From Candidatus Omnitrophota bacterium (GTDB lineage Bacteria; Omnitrophota; Gorgyraeia; Duberdicusellales; 4484-171): 51,742 nt of DNA. The stretch lies in assembly GCA_018826075.1 (NCBI GenBank), contig JAHKAJ010000018.1:1-51742 (forward strand), in the 5' to 3' direction. The position numbers and the translations under genes were made by a program. Positions 31,895 through 42,367 of the stretch are shown here, in pieces. The notes under the pieces are model-generated. The model saw nothing but the letters and a program-made list of their open reading frames with translations. It had not been told where the DNA came from and made no database searches. The first letter of the stretch is position 1, and the number at the start of each line of letters is the position of its first letter.

Positions 31895-32850
31895 AACTTA
31901 AAGAACTTTATCGGGAGATTGTGAATAAAGGTATCCAGGAAGATGTTCGTAGCAGCAAAGAAATAGCGGCTTTATTGGCTGGCAAGAAGAATGAATTTGA
32001 AGCTTTAAGAAAATCCCGAAAAGAGTTTTTTGACCAGGACGCTTTATTTAATCCTTTCGATGATAGCCGGATTATCTGGGGAAATCCCGAGGCCAAGATA
32101 AGATCGATGATTGTCGGCATTGATGTTGACGGAGCAGAGCTGTTGTTGGTCGACCGGCTAAAAGGTAAAGGTGAAAATATAGATTTAGCGGTTTCACATC
32201 ATCCCCAAGGCGCAGCCTACGCTCAGTTTTACGGAGTCATGGATTTGCAGGTCAATGTGTTTTCTCAGGAAGGGATATCTTTGAGTGTTTCCGAAAACTT
32301 GCTTAATAACCGCAAAGCCGAAGTAGCCCGCCGGGTAAGCGCTGCCAATCATTTGAGGGGTCCGGACGTAGCCCGCTTGCTTAAAATAAATTTTCTCTGT
32401 ATGCATACACCCTGCGATAACTGCGCTTATCAGTATCTTAAGAGAGCTCTCGGTAAAACTAAGCCGAAAAATTTAGGCGAAATAATCGATTTACTTTATG
32501 TTATTCCTGAATATGCCCAGGCGGCTAAGAATAATAATCCTCCGGAGATAACTTTGGGCAATAGAAAGTCCGGCTGCAAAAAGATTCATCTGGAGTTTAC
32601 CGGCGGCACCGAAGGGCCCAAGGAGATCTATAAGGAGTTGGCTTCCCAAGGGGTGGACACGATTATTGCCATGCATCAGTCTGATGAGCATTTTCAAAAG
32701 TGCAAAGAACACAATATAAATGTGGTTATTGCTTCACATATAGCCTCAGATAATCTAGGCGTGAATATCATGCTTGATCATCTTGAGAAAAAAGGTAAAT
32801 TTAAAGTTTACGAATTCGGCGGCTTCCGGCGCTTTACCCATAAAAAATGA
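31891..32850 (+). CDS. NIF3-like (DUF34) metal-binding family protein
   Basis: The 319-residue protein has conserved His/Asp/Glu clusters placed as in the NIF3 family: LAVSHHPQGA (around 109), MHTPCDN (around 171) and AMHQSDEHFQKCKEHNINVVIASHIASDNLGVN near the C-terminus. The first 60 residues are an extra helical lead. Relatives are proposed GTP cyclohydrolase I-like or metal-chaperone proteins, but function is unproven. It overlaps dnaG by four bases. Confidence 0.72.
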   Translation: MKLKELYREIVNKGIQEDVRSSKEIAALLAGKKNEFEALRKSRKEFFDQDALFNPFDDSRIIWGNPEAKIRSMIVGIDVDGAELLLVDRLKGKGENIDLAVSHHPQGAAYAQFYGVMDLQVNVFSQEGISLSVSENLLNNRKAEVARRVSAANHLRGPDVARLLKINFLCMHTPCDNCAYQYLKRALGKTKPKNLGEIIDLLYVIPEYAQAAKNNNPPEITLGNRKSGCKKIHLEFTGGTEGPKEIYKELASQGVDTIIAMHQSDEHFQKCKEHNINVVIASHIASDNLGVNIMLDHLEKKGKFKVYEFGGFRRFTHKK

Positions 32851-34619
32851 TTCCTCAAACATTTATAGATGAGGTCCAAGCTCGGACAGACATAGTAGAG
32901 CTTATCTCAGGGTATTTGTCTTTAAAAAAGGCCGGCAGAAATTTTAAAGGCCTTTGCCCTTTCCACGGTGAAAAGACCCCCTCGTTTATGGTCAGCCCCC
33001 AGAAACAAATCTTTCATTGTTTTGGCTGTGGTCAAGGCGGCGGTATTTTTCAATTTCTTACTTTAGTGGAAAAGATATCTTTTCCCGAAGCCGTAGAGAT
33101 GCTGGCCAAGCGGGCAGGCTTGGAGATTCCTTACCAGAAAGGAAATCAGTTAAAGGAGAAAACAACCCTTTACGATGCCGTCAACGAAGCCGCCTCTTTC
33201 TTTCACCATAACCTCAAAAACGATAAAAACTGCCAAAGAATGCGTCAATACCTGGCTAAAAGAGGGATCGGCCCGGGAACTATTGATAAGTTTAGGCTGG
33301 GCTATGCTCCGGCCGGAAATCTACTGATGAATCATTTGCGTAAATCCGGATTCACCCTCGAGGTTTTAGAAAAAACCTCTTTGATTACTTCTTCAAGGTC
33401 AGGATTTTCCGATGTTTTCCGCGACCGGATAATCTTTCCTATTTTTGACGCCAGGTCCCGGGTGATCGCTTTTGGCGGCCGTACCCACGTTAATGATTCC
33501 CAAGGCCCAAAATATATCAATTCTTTGGAGAGTGTTTTGTACAGTAAAAGAAATCACCTTTTCGGCTTAAGTTTAGCTAAAGACGATATTATAAAACAGC
33601 AGGCAGTCATAGTGGTCGAAGGCTATTTAGATATGATCATTCCGTTTATGGAAGGGGCAAGTAACATAGTCGCTTCTCTGGGAACCGCACTTACCGAAGA
33701 ACAGATCCGTTTGATCAAGCGCTACTGCTCTAAAGTGATCTTGGCTTACGATTCGGATAAAGCTGGCCAAAGCGCCAGCTTGCGTTCCCTGGATTTACTT
33801 ATCGAGCAAGGCATTGAGACAAAAGTCCTTAAATTACCGGAAGGTTACGACCCGGATTCTTTAGTCAGAGAAAAGGGTAAGGATTTCTTTTTGGAGTTAG
33901 TCAACGAAGCCGGGGATTTTTTTGATTATAAATTAAGTGTGCTTAATTATCTTTACCGCAAGGAGAGTATTGATGGTAAGACTAAAATCGCTCAAGAGAT
34001 GCTTTTGACTATAGACAGACTTCCTTCAGAAATTCAAAAGTATGAATATATCCGAAAACTTTCTTCAAGCTTAAACGTTAAAGAAGAGATTATGATCGCT
34101 GAATTTCAGAAAAAAGTTTCAGCCAAAAATAACAACCAAAGAAAAAGGTTCTCCGGACCTGAGAGCCCGCAGATTTCGCAGGCAATAGCCCGGGAACCCC
34201 TCCCGGTCACCGAGAAAGTGATTTTAAAATTCATCCTGACTAATCCTAAAGCTTTTTCACTGGTGAAAAAAAATTTAAAACCGGAATATTTCAGCACCCA
34301 TTTTTCGCGAAAAGTGATCTCATTATTTTTTGACAAATATGCCGAAGATGGAGAATTTTCTCCTTCCAAATTTATCAGCGCCGAGAGCGATAAGGAAATC
34401 AGTGGTTTTCTTTCCCGGATTCTGATCGATGACGATATACCTTTGGATAAAAATATCTTTAAAGATAGCCTGCTTAAATTAAAAGAAAAAAGGAACGATC
34501 ATTTTAAAAGCTTGCTTCGCGAGGAGATCCGCGATGCCGAATCCCGGGGTGATAAAAAAAAGGTGAAGGAGTTAATTGCTGAACACGGAAAGTTTAATCG
34601 AGGGGTAAGAAATGCTTAA
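32847..34619 (+). CDS. dnaG: DNA primase
   Basis: The 590-residue enzyme makes RNA primers for replication. It has the CHC2 zinc-ribbon (Cys37, His40, Cys58, Cys61), the RNA-polymerase domain with [21 protein letters not shown], the TOPRIM motifs VVEGYLDMI and AYDSDKAGQ, and a C-terminal helical region that would contact DnaB. Its end overlaps rpoD by eight bases, the known dnaG-rpoD arrangement. Confidence 0.96.
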   Translation: MIPQTFIDEVQARTDIVELISGYLSLKKAGRNFKGLCPFHGEKTPSFMVSPQKQIFHCFGCGQGGGIFQFLTLVEKISFPEAVEMLAKRAGLEIPYQKGNQLKEKTTLYDAVNEAASFFHHNLKNDKNCQRMRQYLAKRGIGPGTIDKFRLGYAPAGNLLMNHLRKSGFTLEVLEKTSLITSSRSGFSDVFRDRIIFPIFDARSRVIAFGGRTHVNDSQGPKYINSLESVLYSKRNHLFGLSLAKDDIIKQQAVIVVEGYLDMIIPFMEGASNIVASLGTALTEEQIRLIKRYCSKVILAYDSDKAGQSASLRSLDLLIEQGIETKVLKLPEGYDPDSLVREKGKDFFLELVNEAGDFFDYKLSVLNYLYRKESIDGKTKIAQEMLLTIDRLPSEIQKYEYIRKLSSSLNVKEEIMIAEFQKKVSAKNNNQRKRFSGPESPQISQAIAREPLPVTEKVILKFILTNPKAFSLVKKNLKPEYFSTHFSRKVISLFFDKYAEDGEFSPSKFISAESDKEISGFLSRILIDDDIPLDKNIFKDSLLKLKEKRNDHFKSLLREEIRDAESRGDKKKVKELIAEHGKFNRGVRNA

Positions 34620-36156
34620 GAAGAAACTTTTAGAAAGAAGCATCGGCCAGTTGATCGATTTGGGCAAAAAGAAAGGCTACCTGACTTACGATGAAATAAA
34701 CCATTTTCTTTCCGAAGAGGTTACCAGTGCTAAAGACTTGGATACTATTTTTGAGCGTCTGGATTCAAAAGACATAAGCGTTTTGGAAACCAAAGAAGTT
34801 CCGGAATGGGAGAAGGTCAAAAAGAAACAGGCTTCGGGAACTTCCCAGCCGATCGATGATCCGGTCAAGATGTACCTTAAACAGATGGGTCAGATTCCCT
34901 TGCTTTCCCGCGAAGAAGAGATCCGGCTGGCTAAAAAGATCGAAGATGCTGAAGAGGTTTTACGCGAGGAAATATTCTCAACCGGGATCTCCCGGGATAT
35001 GTTTTTGAATATTTCCCGTCAGATTGTCAAAGATGAATTAAATGCCGACGATTTTGTCAAGGGAGAGATCAAGAGCAAAGAAAAGGAAATCCGGCGTCTG
35101 AGAAGCCTGCAGGCTAAACTGTCCAAGACTAAAAAACCGGAAAGTCAGAAAAAGATACTTCAGGAGTTTAATTTTACTATCGGCATCATCGAGCAGATAA
35201 TTTACAAAGCTAAAAATATTTCCCGAGAAGTAGAAAAGTTACTTCGGAGAATCGAAAAAAGTAAAGGCAAAGGTAAAGCTAAAGCTACCCAGCGGCGAAA
35301 ACTTGCTTTGGCCAAAGGAAAGCTGATGCGTGAACTTGGCTTTCCGGAAAGCCAGCTAAAAGACAGGATGCGGGCGGTTAATGATAAAACCAGACTTTAC
35401 AACCAGGCTAAACGGACTTTGGTGGAAGCAAATCTAAGGCTGGTGGTAAGTATAGCTAAAAAATACGTAAACCGTGGCCTTTCCTTTTTGGACCTGATCC
35501 AGGAAGGTAACATCGGCCTGATCAAAGCGGTTGAAAAGTTCGAATACAAGCGGGGGTATAAGTTTTCTACTTATGCCACTTGGTGGATACGCCAGGCAAT
35601 AACCCGGGCTATTGCTGATCAAGCCAGGACAATCAGGATCCCGGTACATATGACCGAGACGATTAACAAGATTATCCGGATATCCCGGTTGTTTATCCAG
35701 GAAAAAGGAAGGGAACCAACGCCGGATGAATTATCCAAAGAGCTTAAGTTGCCGGTTTCCAAAATAAAAGATATCATTAAAGTTTCCCAGCAGCCGATCT
35801 CGATACATACACCTATCGGTGACGACGGCGATACTTCTTTCGGAGATTTTATCGAAGATAAAAAAGCGGTCTCACCGGCTAACGCTACGGTATTTTCTAT
35901 GCTTAAAGAAGAACTGGAGCAGGCAATGGAAAGTCTGACTGACCGGGAAAAAAACATCCTTACTCTAAGGTTTGGCCTTCAGGATGGAAGCCCAAAAACT
36001 TTGGAGGAAGTGGGAACTATCTTTCGGGTCACCCGGGAGCGCATTCGCCAGATAGAAGCTAAAGCTTTAAAAAAGCTGCGTCACCCCAGCCGTTCGCGCC
36101 GTCTTCAGACCTTTTTGGAGCTTACTCTTTTCCGGGGTAAATTTAAACCGTCATGA
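34612..36156 (+). CDS. rpoD: RNA polymerase sigma factor RpoD (sigma-70)
   Basis: The 514-residue primary sigma factor has region 1.1 (1-70), [22 protein letters not shown] (region 1.2), region 2 ([26 protein letters not shown] and [18 protein letters not shown]), region 3, and region 4 ([18 protein letters not shown] and a helix-turn-helix near [19 protein letters not shown]). Regions 2.4 and 4.2 look standard, which agrees with the TTGACA/TATAAT promoters seen here. Confidence 0.97.
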   Translation: MLKKKLLERSIGQLIDLGKKKGYLTYDEINHFLSEEVTSAKDLDTIFERLDSKDISVLETKEVPEWEKVKKKQASGTSQPIDDPVKMYLKQMGQIPLLSREEEIRLAKKIEDAEEVLREEIFSTGISRDMFLNISRQIVKDELNADDFVKGEIKSKEKEIRRLRSLQAKLSKTKKPESQKKILQEFNFTIGIIEQIIYKAKNISREVEKLLRRIEKSKGKGKAKATQRRKLALAKGKLMRELGFPESQLKDRMRAVNDKTRLYNQAKRTLVEANLRLVVSIAKKYVNRGLSFLDLIQEGNIGLIKAVEKFEYKRGYKFSTYATWWIRQAITRAIADQARTIRIPVHMTETINKIIRISRLFIQEKGREPTPDELSKELKLPVSKIKDIIKVSQQPISIHTPIGDDGDTSFGDFIEDKKAVSPANATVFSMLKEELEQAMESLTDREKNILTLRFGLQDGSPKTLEEVGTIFRVTRERIRQIEAKALKKLRHPSRSRRLQTFLELTLFRGKFKPS

Positions 36157-36443
36157 GTAAAGTAGATAAGAAAACCGTTGAATATGTGGCTGAATTAGCC
36201 AGGATCAACCTGACCGAAGAGGAAAAAGAATCTTTGGGACAGGAACTTTCTAAAATTATCAGTTATGTCGACCAGTTGAAAGAACTGGATACCCAAGAAG
36301 TAGAGCCGTTAAGAGAGCTTCAGGCTAAAGGGGATGTTTTTCGCCCGGACAAAGTTTCACCTTCAGGCTGCCGCGCTGAAATTTTAAACAATTCCCCGCT
36401 TTCTGAGGGAGATTATTTTAAGATCCCTAGAGTAATTGAATAA
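36153..36443 (+). CDS. gatC: Asp/Glu-tRNA amidotransferase subunit C
   Basis: The 96-residue protein wraps GatA and GatB in the enzyme that converts Glu-tRNA-Gln and/or Asp-tRNA-Asn. It shows [36 protein letters not shown] and the C-terminal FRPDKV. It overlaps rpoD by four bases and abuts gatA. Confidence 0.94.
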   Translation: MSKVDKKTVEYVAELARINLTEEEKESLGQELSKIISYVDQLKELDTQEVEPLRELQAKGDVFRPDKVSPSGCRAEILNNSPLSEGDYFKIPRVIE

Positions 36444-37787
36444 ATGCAAGATTTAAAAAAACTAGATCAGCCTTTAAGTAGTTTTGTTCAAGTTTTTGAT
36501 CAACCGATTAAAGGCGAGGGCAAGTCACCTTTGGCCGGATCGGCAATTGCGATCAAAGATAATATCTGCATAAAAGGTAAAACTATAACTTGCGCTTCCA
36601 AAATTTTAGCTGGGCATAAGGCTGTATACAACGCTACGGTTATCGATAAATTAAAAGCAGCCGGTTTAGTTATAGTTGGTACCACCAACTTAGATGAGTT
36701 TGCTTTTGGTTCATCTACGGAAAATTCCTGTTACGGCCCGACAAAAAACCCTTGGGATCTGACCCGGGTCCCCGGCGGTTCAAGCGGCGGTTCAGCTGCA
36801 GCTGTTGCGGCTCGGCTAGTTCCTTTTGCTTTAGGCTCAGATACTGGAGGTTCGATCCGCCAGCCGGCCGCTTTTTGCGGCGTAGTCGGGTTCAAACCGA
36901 CTTACGGCAGGGTTTCCCGCTACGGGTTGATTGCTTTTGGCTCAAGCCTTGACCAGATCGGGCCGTTGACCACTAATTTTTCAGATTGTGCCGAACTGCT
37001 TAATATAATTTCCGGACATGACCCGAAAGATTCTACTTCAGCTTTTTTAGAAACCCCTGATTTTACCAAAAGCCTCAAAGTCCCGGTAAAGGAAATAAAG
37101 GTAGGACTGCCTAAGGAATATTTTAGCCAGGGATTAGATGCCCAGGTTAAAGAAGCGATTTCCTCGACAGCCGATATTTTAAAAAAGAAAAAAGTAATTT
37201 TTAAGGAAATCAGCCTTCCCCATAGCCGGTACGCAGTGGCAACTTATTATATTATTGCTTCTTCAGAAGCCAGTTCTAATTTGCAGCGCTTCGACGGCGT
37301 AAGGTATGGGTTGCGGGCCGTAACTAAAAGCTTAGCTGATCTTTATGCACGAACCCGCCAACAGGGTTTTGGCCTCGAGGCTAAGCGGAGAATTTTTTTA
37401 GGGACTTACAGCCTTTCCAGCGGCTATTATGATGCTTATTATCTTAAAGCTCTAAAAGTAAGAAGGCTGATTAAAAGCGATTTCGATAAAGCGTTTGAAG
37501 AGGTCGATGCTGTTCTTACACCTACTTCTCCTACGGTGGCCTTTAAGCTTGGCGAGCGGGTTAAAGACCCTTTGAGCATGTATTTATCCGATGTCTATAC
37601 TATTCCGGCTAACCTATCTGGTTTGCCGGCTGTATCGTTTCCCTGCGGTTTTGATAAACAGGGTTTGCCGATCGGCGCCCAGCTTATCAGCCGGGCCTTT
37701 GATGAGGAAACATTAATTAAATTAGGTTCAGCCTTTGAGGAGTCAACCGATTTTCATAAGCAAATACCGGTTTTTAAAGAAAAATAA
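36444..37787 (+). CDS. gatA: Asp/Glu-tRNA amidotransferase subunit A
   Basis: The 447-residue amidase subunit releases ammonia from glutamine. The Ser-cisSer-Lys triad is visible in AIKDNICIKG (Lys), GSDTGGSIRQPA and the glycine/serine-rich PGGSSGGSAAAVAA. It begins on the base after the gatC stop and precedes gatB, implying one complex. Confidence 0.97.
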   Translation: MQDLKKLDQPLSSFVQVFDQPIKGEGKSPLAGSAIAIKDNICIKGKTITCASKILAGHKAVYNATVIDKLKAAGLVIVGTTNLDEFAFGSSTENSCYGPTKNPWDLTRVPGGSSGGSAAAVAARLVPFALGSDTGGSIRQPAAFCGVVGFKPTYGRVSRYGLIAFGSSLDQIGPLTTNFSDCAELLNIISGHDPKDSTSAFLETPDFTKSLKVPVKEIKVGLPKEYFSQGLDAQVKEAISSTADILKKKKVIFKEISLPHSRYAVATYYIIASSEASSNLQRFDGVRYGLRAVTKSLADLYARTRQQGFGLEAKRRIFLGTYSLSSGYYDAYYLKALKVRRLIKSDFDKAFEEVDAVLTPTSPTVAFKLGERVKDPLSMYLSDVYTIPANLSGLPAVSFPCGFDKQGLPIGAQLISRAFDEETLIKLGSAFEESTDFHKQIPVFKEK

Positions 37788-37790
37788 CCT

Positions 37791-39209
37791 ATGAGTGAAT
37801 TTGAAACTGTGATTGGTTTAGAGGTTCACGTTCAGCTTAAAACAAAATCAAAGATTTTCTGCGGCTGTTCTGTTGATTCTCAAAGCCGGCCCAATACCAA
37901 TATCTGCCCGGTTTGCTGCGGTTACCCCGGGGTATTGCCGGTTTTCAATTTCCAGGCTTTCAAGTTAGCTACCCGGGTTTGCCTGGCTTTCAATTGTAAA
38001 ATCAATCCCAGCATCTATTTTGAGCGTAAAAATTATTTTTATCCTGACCTTCCCAAGAATTATCAGATCTCACAATATCAAAGGCCTTTGGGAGAAAAAG
38101 GGTCGTTGAAATTACTTTCCGGAAAACCAATAGGTATAAACCGGGTGCACCTCGAAGAGGATGCCGGAAAACTTATCCATAAGGACAATTACTCCCTGGT
38201 TGATTACAACCGTACTGGTACCCCGCTTTTGGAAATAGTTTCCGAAGCCGAGATCAACAGTTCCCAGGAAGCCTTCGAATATCTGACGTACTTAAAACTG
38301 ACTCTTCAATATATCGGGATCTCTGACTGCGACATGGAAAAGGGTTCGCTTCGTTGTGATGCCAATATTTCTTTAAGAGCTAAAGGCAGCCCTAAGCTGG
38401 GAGTAAAAGTGGAAATCAAAAATATGAACAGTTTTAAAGGGGTAAAGGCAGCTTTGGAATATGAGATAAAAAGGCAGGCCGTTGTTTTAGAAAAGGGAGA
38501 AAAAGTTATTCAGGAGACCCGGCTTTGGGATCAAGAGCTTTCAAAGACCACTCCTATGCGTAGTAAAGAGAAAGCCCATGACTATCGTTATTTTCCCGAA
38601 CCGGATCTATTGGATTTTTCCCTGCCGCCAGGGCTTGTTGCCGAAGAAAAGAGTTCTCTCGGCGAGTTACCGCTGGATAAAAGAAAGCGGCTTTTGGAAA
38701 GCTATTCCTTAGGCGAGAAAGAAACTGATGTCTTGATCGCCTTGCGCGAGCTCTCCGATTTTTTTGAGACCGCAGTGAAAAGATATGCTCATCCCAAAGA
38801 AGTGCTTAACTGGCTGATCGGCCCTTTTCTTGAGCAGGTCAATAATCTGGAGGGTGGTTTTTCGGCAGTAAGGATATCAGCCGAAAATTTCGTTAAAATT
38901 GTAAGGTATTTTTCTGAAAATAAGCTGAATAATCTGGCGGCTAAAAAAGTTCTTTCTTTGGCTTTGGAGACTGACCAGGATGTTGATGAGATAATAAATA
39001 GCCATCAGCTTACCCAGATGTCAGATCAAGGAGAACTGGAGAAATTTATCGAGGAAGCCCTTAGCGATAATCCTAAGGCAGTTGAAGAATATTTAAGCGG
39101 GAAATCCCAGGCGATGCAGTTTTTGGTAGGCCAGGTTATGAAAAAGACCAAAGGCAAGGCCAACCCTAAATTAGCCCGGGAAATGTTGGAGAGGAGGTTA
39201 GAAAGATGA
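37791..39209 (+). CDS. gatB: Asp/Glu-tRNA amidotransferase subunit B
   Basis: The 472-residue subunit activates the misacylated tRNA. It has EFETVIGLEVHVQLKTKSKIFC, paired cysteines CxC and CPVC, RPYFYPDLPKNYQISQ-type YFYPDLPKNYQISQYQRPL, and the C-terminal YqeY-like helical tail ending MKKTKGKANPKLAREMLERRL. It overlaps the protease gene by four bases. Confidence 0.97.
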   Translation: MSEFETVIGLEVHVQLKTKSKIFCGCSVDSQSRPNTNICPVCCGYPGVLPVFNFQAFKLATRVCLAFNCKINPSIYFERKNYFYPDLPKNYQISQYQRPLGEKGSLKLLSGKPIGINRVHLEEDAGKLIHKDNYSLVDYNRTGTPLLEIVSEAEINSSQEAFEYLTYLKLTLQYIGISDCDMEKGSLRCDANISLRAKGSPKLGVKVEIKNMNSFKGVKAALEYEIKRQAVVLEKGEKVIQETRLWDQELSKTTPMRSKEKAHDYRYFPEPDLLDFSLPPGLVAEEKSSLGELPLDKRKRLLESYSLGEKETDVLIALRELSDFFETAVKRYAHPKEVLNWLIGPFLEQVNNLEGGFSAVRISAENFVKIVRYFSENKLNNLAAKKVLSLALETDQDVDEIINSHQLTQMSDQGELEKFIEEALSDNPKAVEEYLSGKSQAMQFLVGQVMKKTKGKANPKLAREMLERRLER

Positions 39210-40414
39210 AGAAGAGAATGGTGGTTTCTGCGATACTGGCGGTAATGGTGGTAGCTTCTTATACCATGGGTTTTTCTTTTGGAAAGGAAAGAGACGATGT
39301 CTATAAGGAATTGGAGATATTTTCTGAAGGGCTTGCAGTGATTGAGAAAAAATACGTTGAAGATAAAGCCCCTCAGGATTTAGTTTATGGCGCAATGCGC
39401 GGTATGCTTTTTTCCCTGGATTCTTACAGTCAGTTTTTGACCCCGGAGGATTACAGAAATCTTCTTATTGAAACTGAAGGCCAGTTCGGCGGTTTGGGGA
39501 TCGAGATTACTATCCGTCAGGGGCTCCTGACCATAGTTTCTCCGATCGAAGATACCCCGGCTTGGGCTTCCGGCTTAAAGCCCGGAGATCTGATTATTAA
39601 AATTGACGGGGAATTAACTAAAGATATTACTATCAACGAGGCAGTTAAGAAACTTCGGGGTGAACCCGGCAGCGATGTTACCATAACCATTTTACGGGAG
39701 GCAACTCGCAAAGTTCAGGATGTAACCATTACCCGGGGCATCATTAAGATAAAAGATATTAAGCGGGCAGTGATTCTAGATAATAGCATCGGTTATATCC
39801 GGATAGCCGAATTTCGGGAAACCACCGCTAAGGATTTAGGCAAAGGTTTGGAAGATTTGGATAAGCAGGGTTTAAAAGCTTTGATTCTTGATGTGCGCAA
39901 TAATCCCGGAGGCTTATTAAATTCGGCGATTGATGTTTCTAGCCGGTTTTTGGAAACTGGGAAAGTGGTGGTTTCGACTAAATCCCGGGATGAAGCCGAA
40001 AATTTCTATAAATCTTTGGCTTTTCAGAAAAAATACCTGGATATCCCGATGGTAGTTCTGATCAACCAGGGAAGCGCTTCAGGAAGCGAGATCGTGGCCG
40101 CGGCCTTAAGAGAAAATAACCGGGCAATCCTTCTTGGCGAAACTACTTTTGGTAAAGGCTCGGTCCAGACGATAATTCCCCTTTCCGACGGTTCGGCTTT
40201 GAGGTTGACCACTTCTAAATATTATACTCCTTCCGGTGCCAGCATCCATGAAAAAGGGGTTAATCCTGATATCGAAGTGGCTGAAACCGCAGTCAAAGAA
40301 GAGGCAGCAGATGTGTTCAATAAACTCCAGGAAGTCGAATTTGATTACACGAAGGATTATCAGATCGTCAGAGCTATAGATCTTATCAAGGGGATCATGG
40401 TACTAAAGAAGTAA
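39206..40414 (+). CDS. S41 family C-terminal processing peptidase (CtpA/Prc type)
   Basis: The 402-residue enzyme has an N-terminal signal or anchor (about 4-23), a PDZ domain (about 90-170, FGGLGIEITIRQGLLTI and KPGDLIIKIDG) and the peptidase core with the Ser/Lys dyad Ser292 (GSASGSEI) and Lys317 (TFGKGSVQTI). Such proteases trim or degrade exported proteins. Position between gatB and tsaD gives no hint of substrate. Confidence 0.93.
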   Translation: MKKRMVVSAILAVMVVASYTMGFSFGKERDDVYKELEIFSEGLAVIEKKYVEDKAPQDLVYGAMRGMLFSLDSYSQFLTPEDYRNLLIETEGQFGGLGIEITIRQGLLTIVSPIEDTPAWASGLKPGDLIIKIDGELTKDITINEAVKKLRGEPGSDVTITILREATRKVQDVTITRGIIKIKDIKRAVILDNSIGYIRIAEFRETTAKDLGKGLEDLDKQGLKALILDVRNNPGGLLNSAIDVSSRFLETGKVVVSTKSRDEAENFYKSLAFQKKYLDIPMVVLINQGSASGSEIVAAALRENNRAILLGETTFGKGSVQTIIPLSDGSALRLTTSKYYTPSGASIHEKGVNPDIEVAETAVKEEAADVFNKLQEVEFDYTKDYQIVRAIDLIKGIMVLKK

Positions 40415-40415
40415 G

Positions 40416-41405
40416 ATGTATACCTTAGGTATAGAGACTTCCTGTGATGAGACTTCTTGTGCAGTTTTAAAAGGCTATCGGGTTCTTTCTAATGTCACCC
40501 TTTCTTCTTTGCGCGAACATAAAAAGTATGGAGGAGTTATCCCGGAGATAGCGACCCGTGCGCACCTGGTTAATATCGACCAAGTCACTCGCCTGGCTTT
40601 GGAGGAAAGCGGTTTGTCACTGGCTAAGATCGGTTTGATCTCCGTCACCGCTAAACCGGGCTTGATCGGAGCCTTGGTGGTCGGCTTAAATTTTGCCAAG
40701 GCCCTTTCCTTTGCCCTTAAAAAACCCTTTATCGGCGTCGATCATCTCCTGGCTCATCTTTTTGCTCCTTTTTTGGATCATCAAGAAACTTTAAAGTTTC
40801 CTTTTCTGGGGGTAGTGATTTCAGGAGGCCATACTGAAATCTACCGGGTTGATGATTTTAATAAAGTCAAGATGATCGGGGCTACCCGGGATGATGCTTG
40901 CGGAGAAGTCTTTGATAAGGTAGCGGTAAGTTATGGTTTGGGGTATCCCGGCGGTCCGCAAATAGATAAGTTGTTTAACCCGGCATACTGCAGAGACTTT
41001 AAGTTTAAATGCGGCCGGATTGGTTTTGATTTGAGCTTCAGCGGCATAAAGACCGCTTTGATGTATAAAAAGATCGAATTTGAAAAAAAAGGTACGGTTG
41101 ACGGCAGGCTTAGGCAGAGGCTTATTTCTTCTTTTCAGCATACGGTATTTGAAACAGTCGTTTCAACAATCCAAGAGGCAGCGGAAAAATTAAAAATTAA
41201 AACCATAGTTTGTGGTGGAGGAGTTTTGGCCAATAACTATTTACGCCGGCTGCTTAAAGCTAAAGAAAAACAAGGCCTTAAAATGTTGATTACCCCCCGG
41301 CAGTTTTCCGGGGACAACGCGGCAATAGTTGCAGGATTGGGGTTTTACTTGTATAATAAAAGAGGTTTAAGCAGCAGTTTTCGCCTGGAGGCAGGGGCCA
41401 GTTAA
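40416..41405 (+). CDS. tsaD: tRNA threonylcarbamoyladenosine synthase subunit TsaD
   Basis: The 329-residue ASKHA-fold enzyme adds threonylcarbamoyl to A37 of ANN-reading tRNAs. It shows TLGIETSCDETSCAVL, GGVIPEIATRAH, metal ligands in DHLLAHLF, VVISGGHTEIYRV and VCGGGVLANNYLRR. It is two bases after the protease gene. Confidence 0.96.
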   Translation: MYTLGIETSCDETSCAVLKGYRVLSNVTLSSLREHKKYGGVIPEIATRAHLVNIDQVTRLALEESGLSLAKIGLISVTAKPGLIGALVVGLNFAKALSFALKKPFIGVDHLLAHLFAPFLDHQETLKFPFLGVVISGGHTEIYRVDDFNKVKMIGATRDDACGEVFDKVAVSYGLGYPGGPQIDKLFNPAYCRDFKFKCGRIGFDLSFSGIKTALMYKKIEFEKKGTVDGRLRQRLISSFQHTVFETVVSTIQEAAEKLKIKTIVCGGGVLANNYLRRLLKAKEKQGLKMLITPRQFSGDNAAIVAGLGFYLYNKRGLSSSFRLEAGAS

Positions 41406-41406
41406 G

Positions 41407-41832
41407 ATGATAGATACTTTCACCACTATTTTCCGTTTGGTTTTAGCTTTTTGTTTATGCAGTGTTATTGGTTTTGAGCGTGAACGAAAGGGCGGTTCAG
41501 CAGGATTACGGACCCATATTTTAGTCGGCACTGGATCGACATTGATAATGCTGGTTTCCCTTTATATTTTCCAGATGTATCATGACCAGGTGGCTGTTGA
41601 CCCCGGACGGATTGCCGCCGGAGTAGTTACCGGTATAGGTTTCTTAGGTGCCGGAACGATTATTCGCAGCCGGGAAGGAGTCAAAGGGTTGACTACCGCT
41701 GCCAGTGTTTGGGTAAGTTCAGGCATTGGTTTAGCCATAGGTTGCGGTTATATCAGTGCCGCTTTGGCGACCACGGCCATTGCTTATTTATCGCTTTCTT
41801 TTTTAAAGAAACTTGAAAAAACGAACGAGTGA
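41407..41832 (+). CDS. MgtC/SapB family membrane protein (short)
   Basis: The 141-residue protein has four or five membrane segments and the family blocks IGFERERKGGSAGLRTHILVGTGS and GFLGAGTIIRSREGVKGLTTAASVWVSSGIGLAIG. It lacks the C-terminal cytoplasmic ACT-like domain of longer MgtC proteins. MgtC relatives influence membrane ATP synthase activity and magnesium stress in other bacteria; a role here is not shown. Confidence 0.9.
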   Translation: MIDTFTTIFRLVLAFCLCSVIGFERERKGGSAGLRTHILVGTGSTLIMLVSLYIFQMYHDQVAVDPGRIAAGVVTGIGFLGAGTIIRSREGVKGLTTAASVWVSSGIGLAIGCGYISAALATTAIAYLSLSFLKKLEKTNE

Positions 41833-41873
41833 TTGCAACCAGGCCAACCGATAAATAGAGAGGGGGTATAAAA

Positions 41874-42365
41874 ATGGTGAAACGCAGAGTCGATGAAAAA
41901 ATTCTTGATGTAAGTGCTGCGATGCAAGGGAGTTTGGTTTTTTCTGACCCCGTAAATTTGCGGATTAACGGAAAGTTTGAAGGTAATTTGGCTACCAAGG
42001 GAAGTTTGACTATTGGTTCAAACGCTGATGTGCGGGCTGATATTTCAGGAGAAGAGGTCATTGTTTCAGGAACGGTTAGAGGAAATATCCGGGCCAGTGA
42101 AGGTATCCGGTTGACTTCTACAGCCAAAGTTTTCGGCGATATCGATGTGGCCCAGGTCACTATCGAGAAGGGTGCGATCTTTAACGGAAAATGCCGGATG
42201 AATGAAGGAAAGATTTCTTTGGAAGAGTTGTCCGACTATCTAGCTGTTGAAGAGAAAAAAATAATGGAATGGGTTGAAGGCGGAAAGATTCCGGTAGAAA
42301 AAGAAGGAAGCAAATTTTTATTTGACCGGGCTCAGGTAGAAGACTGGATAGCCCATAAATTTTAG
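41874..42365 (+). CDS. Bactofilin fused to a C-terminal helix-turn-helix domain
   Basis: The 163-residue protein begins with a bactofilin domain (about 14-111) showing the repeating beta-helix pattern G.L.F..P..I.G...G...T.G.L.IG and later SGTVRGNIRASEGIRL. Residues 114-163 (ISLEELSDYLAVEEKKIMEWVEGGKIPVEKEGSKFLFDRAQVEDWIAHKF) match a MerR/excisionase-type helix-turn-helix (HTH_17). Bactofilins polymerise into filaments at the membrane. The fusion implies a filament that binds DNA or a protein recognised by the same fold. AGAGAGGGGG lies before the ATG. It overlaps or abuts the next gene, which has the same helix-turn-helix fold. Confidence 0.9.
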   Translation: MVKRRVDEKILDVSAAMQGSLVFSDPVNLRINGKFEGNLATKGSLTIGSNADVRADISGEEVIVSGTVRGNIRASEGIRLTSTAKVFGDIDVAQVTIEKGAIFNGKCRMNEGKISLEELSDYLAVEEKKIMEWVEGGKIPVEKEGSKFLFDRAQVEDWIAHKF

Positions 42366-42367
42366 TG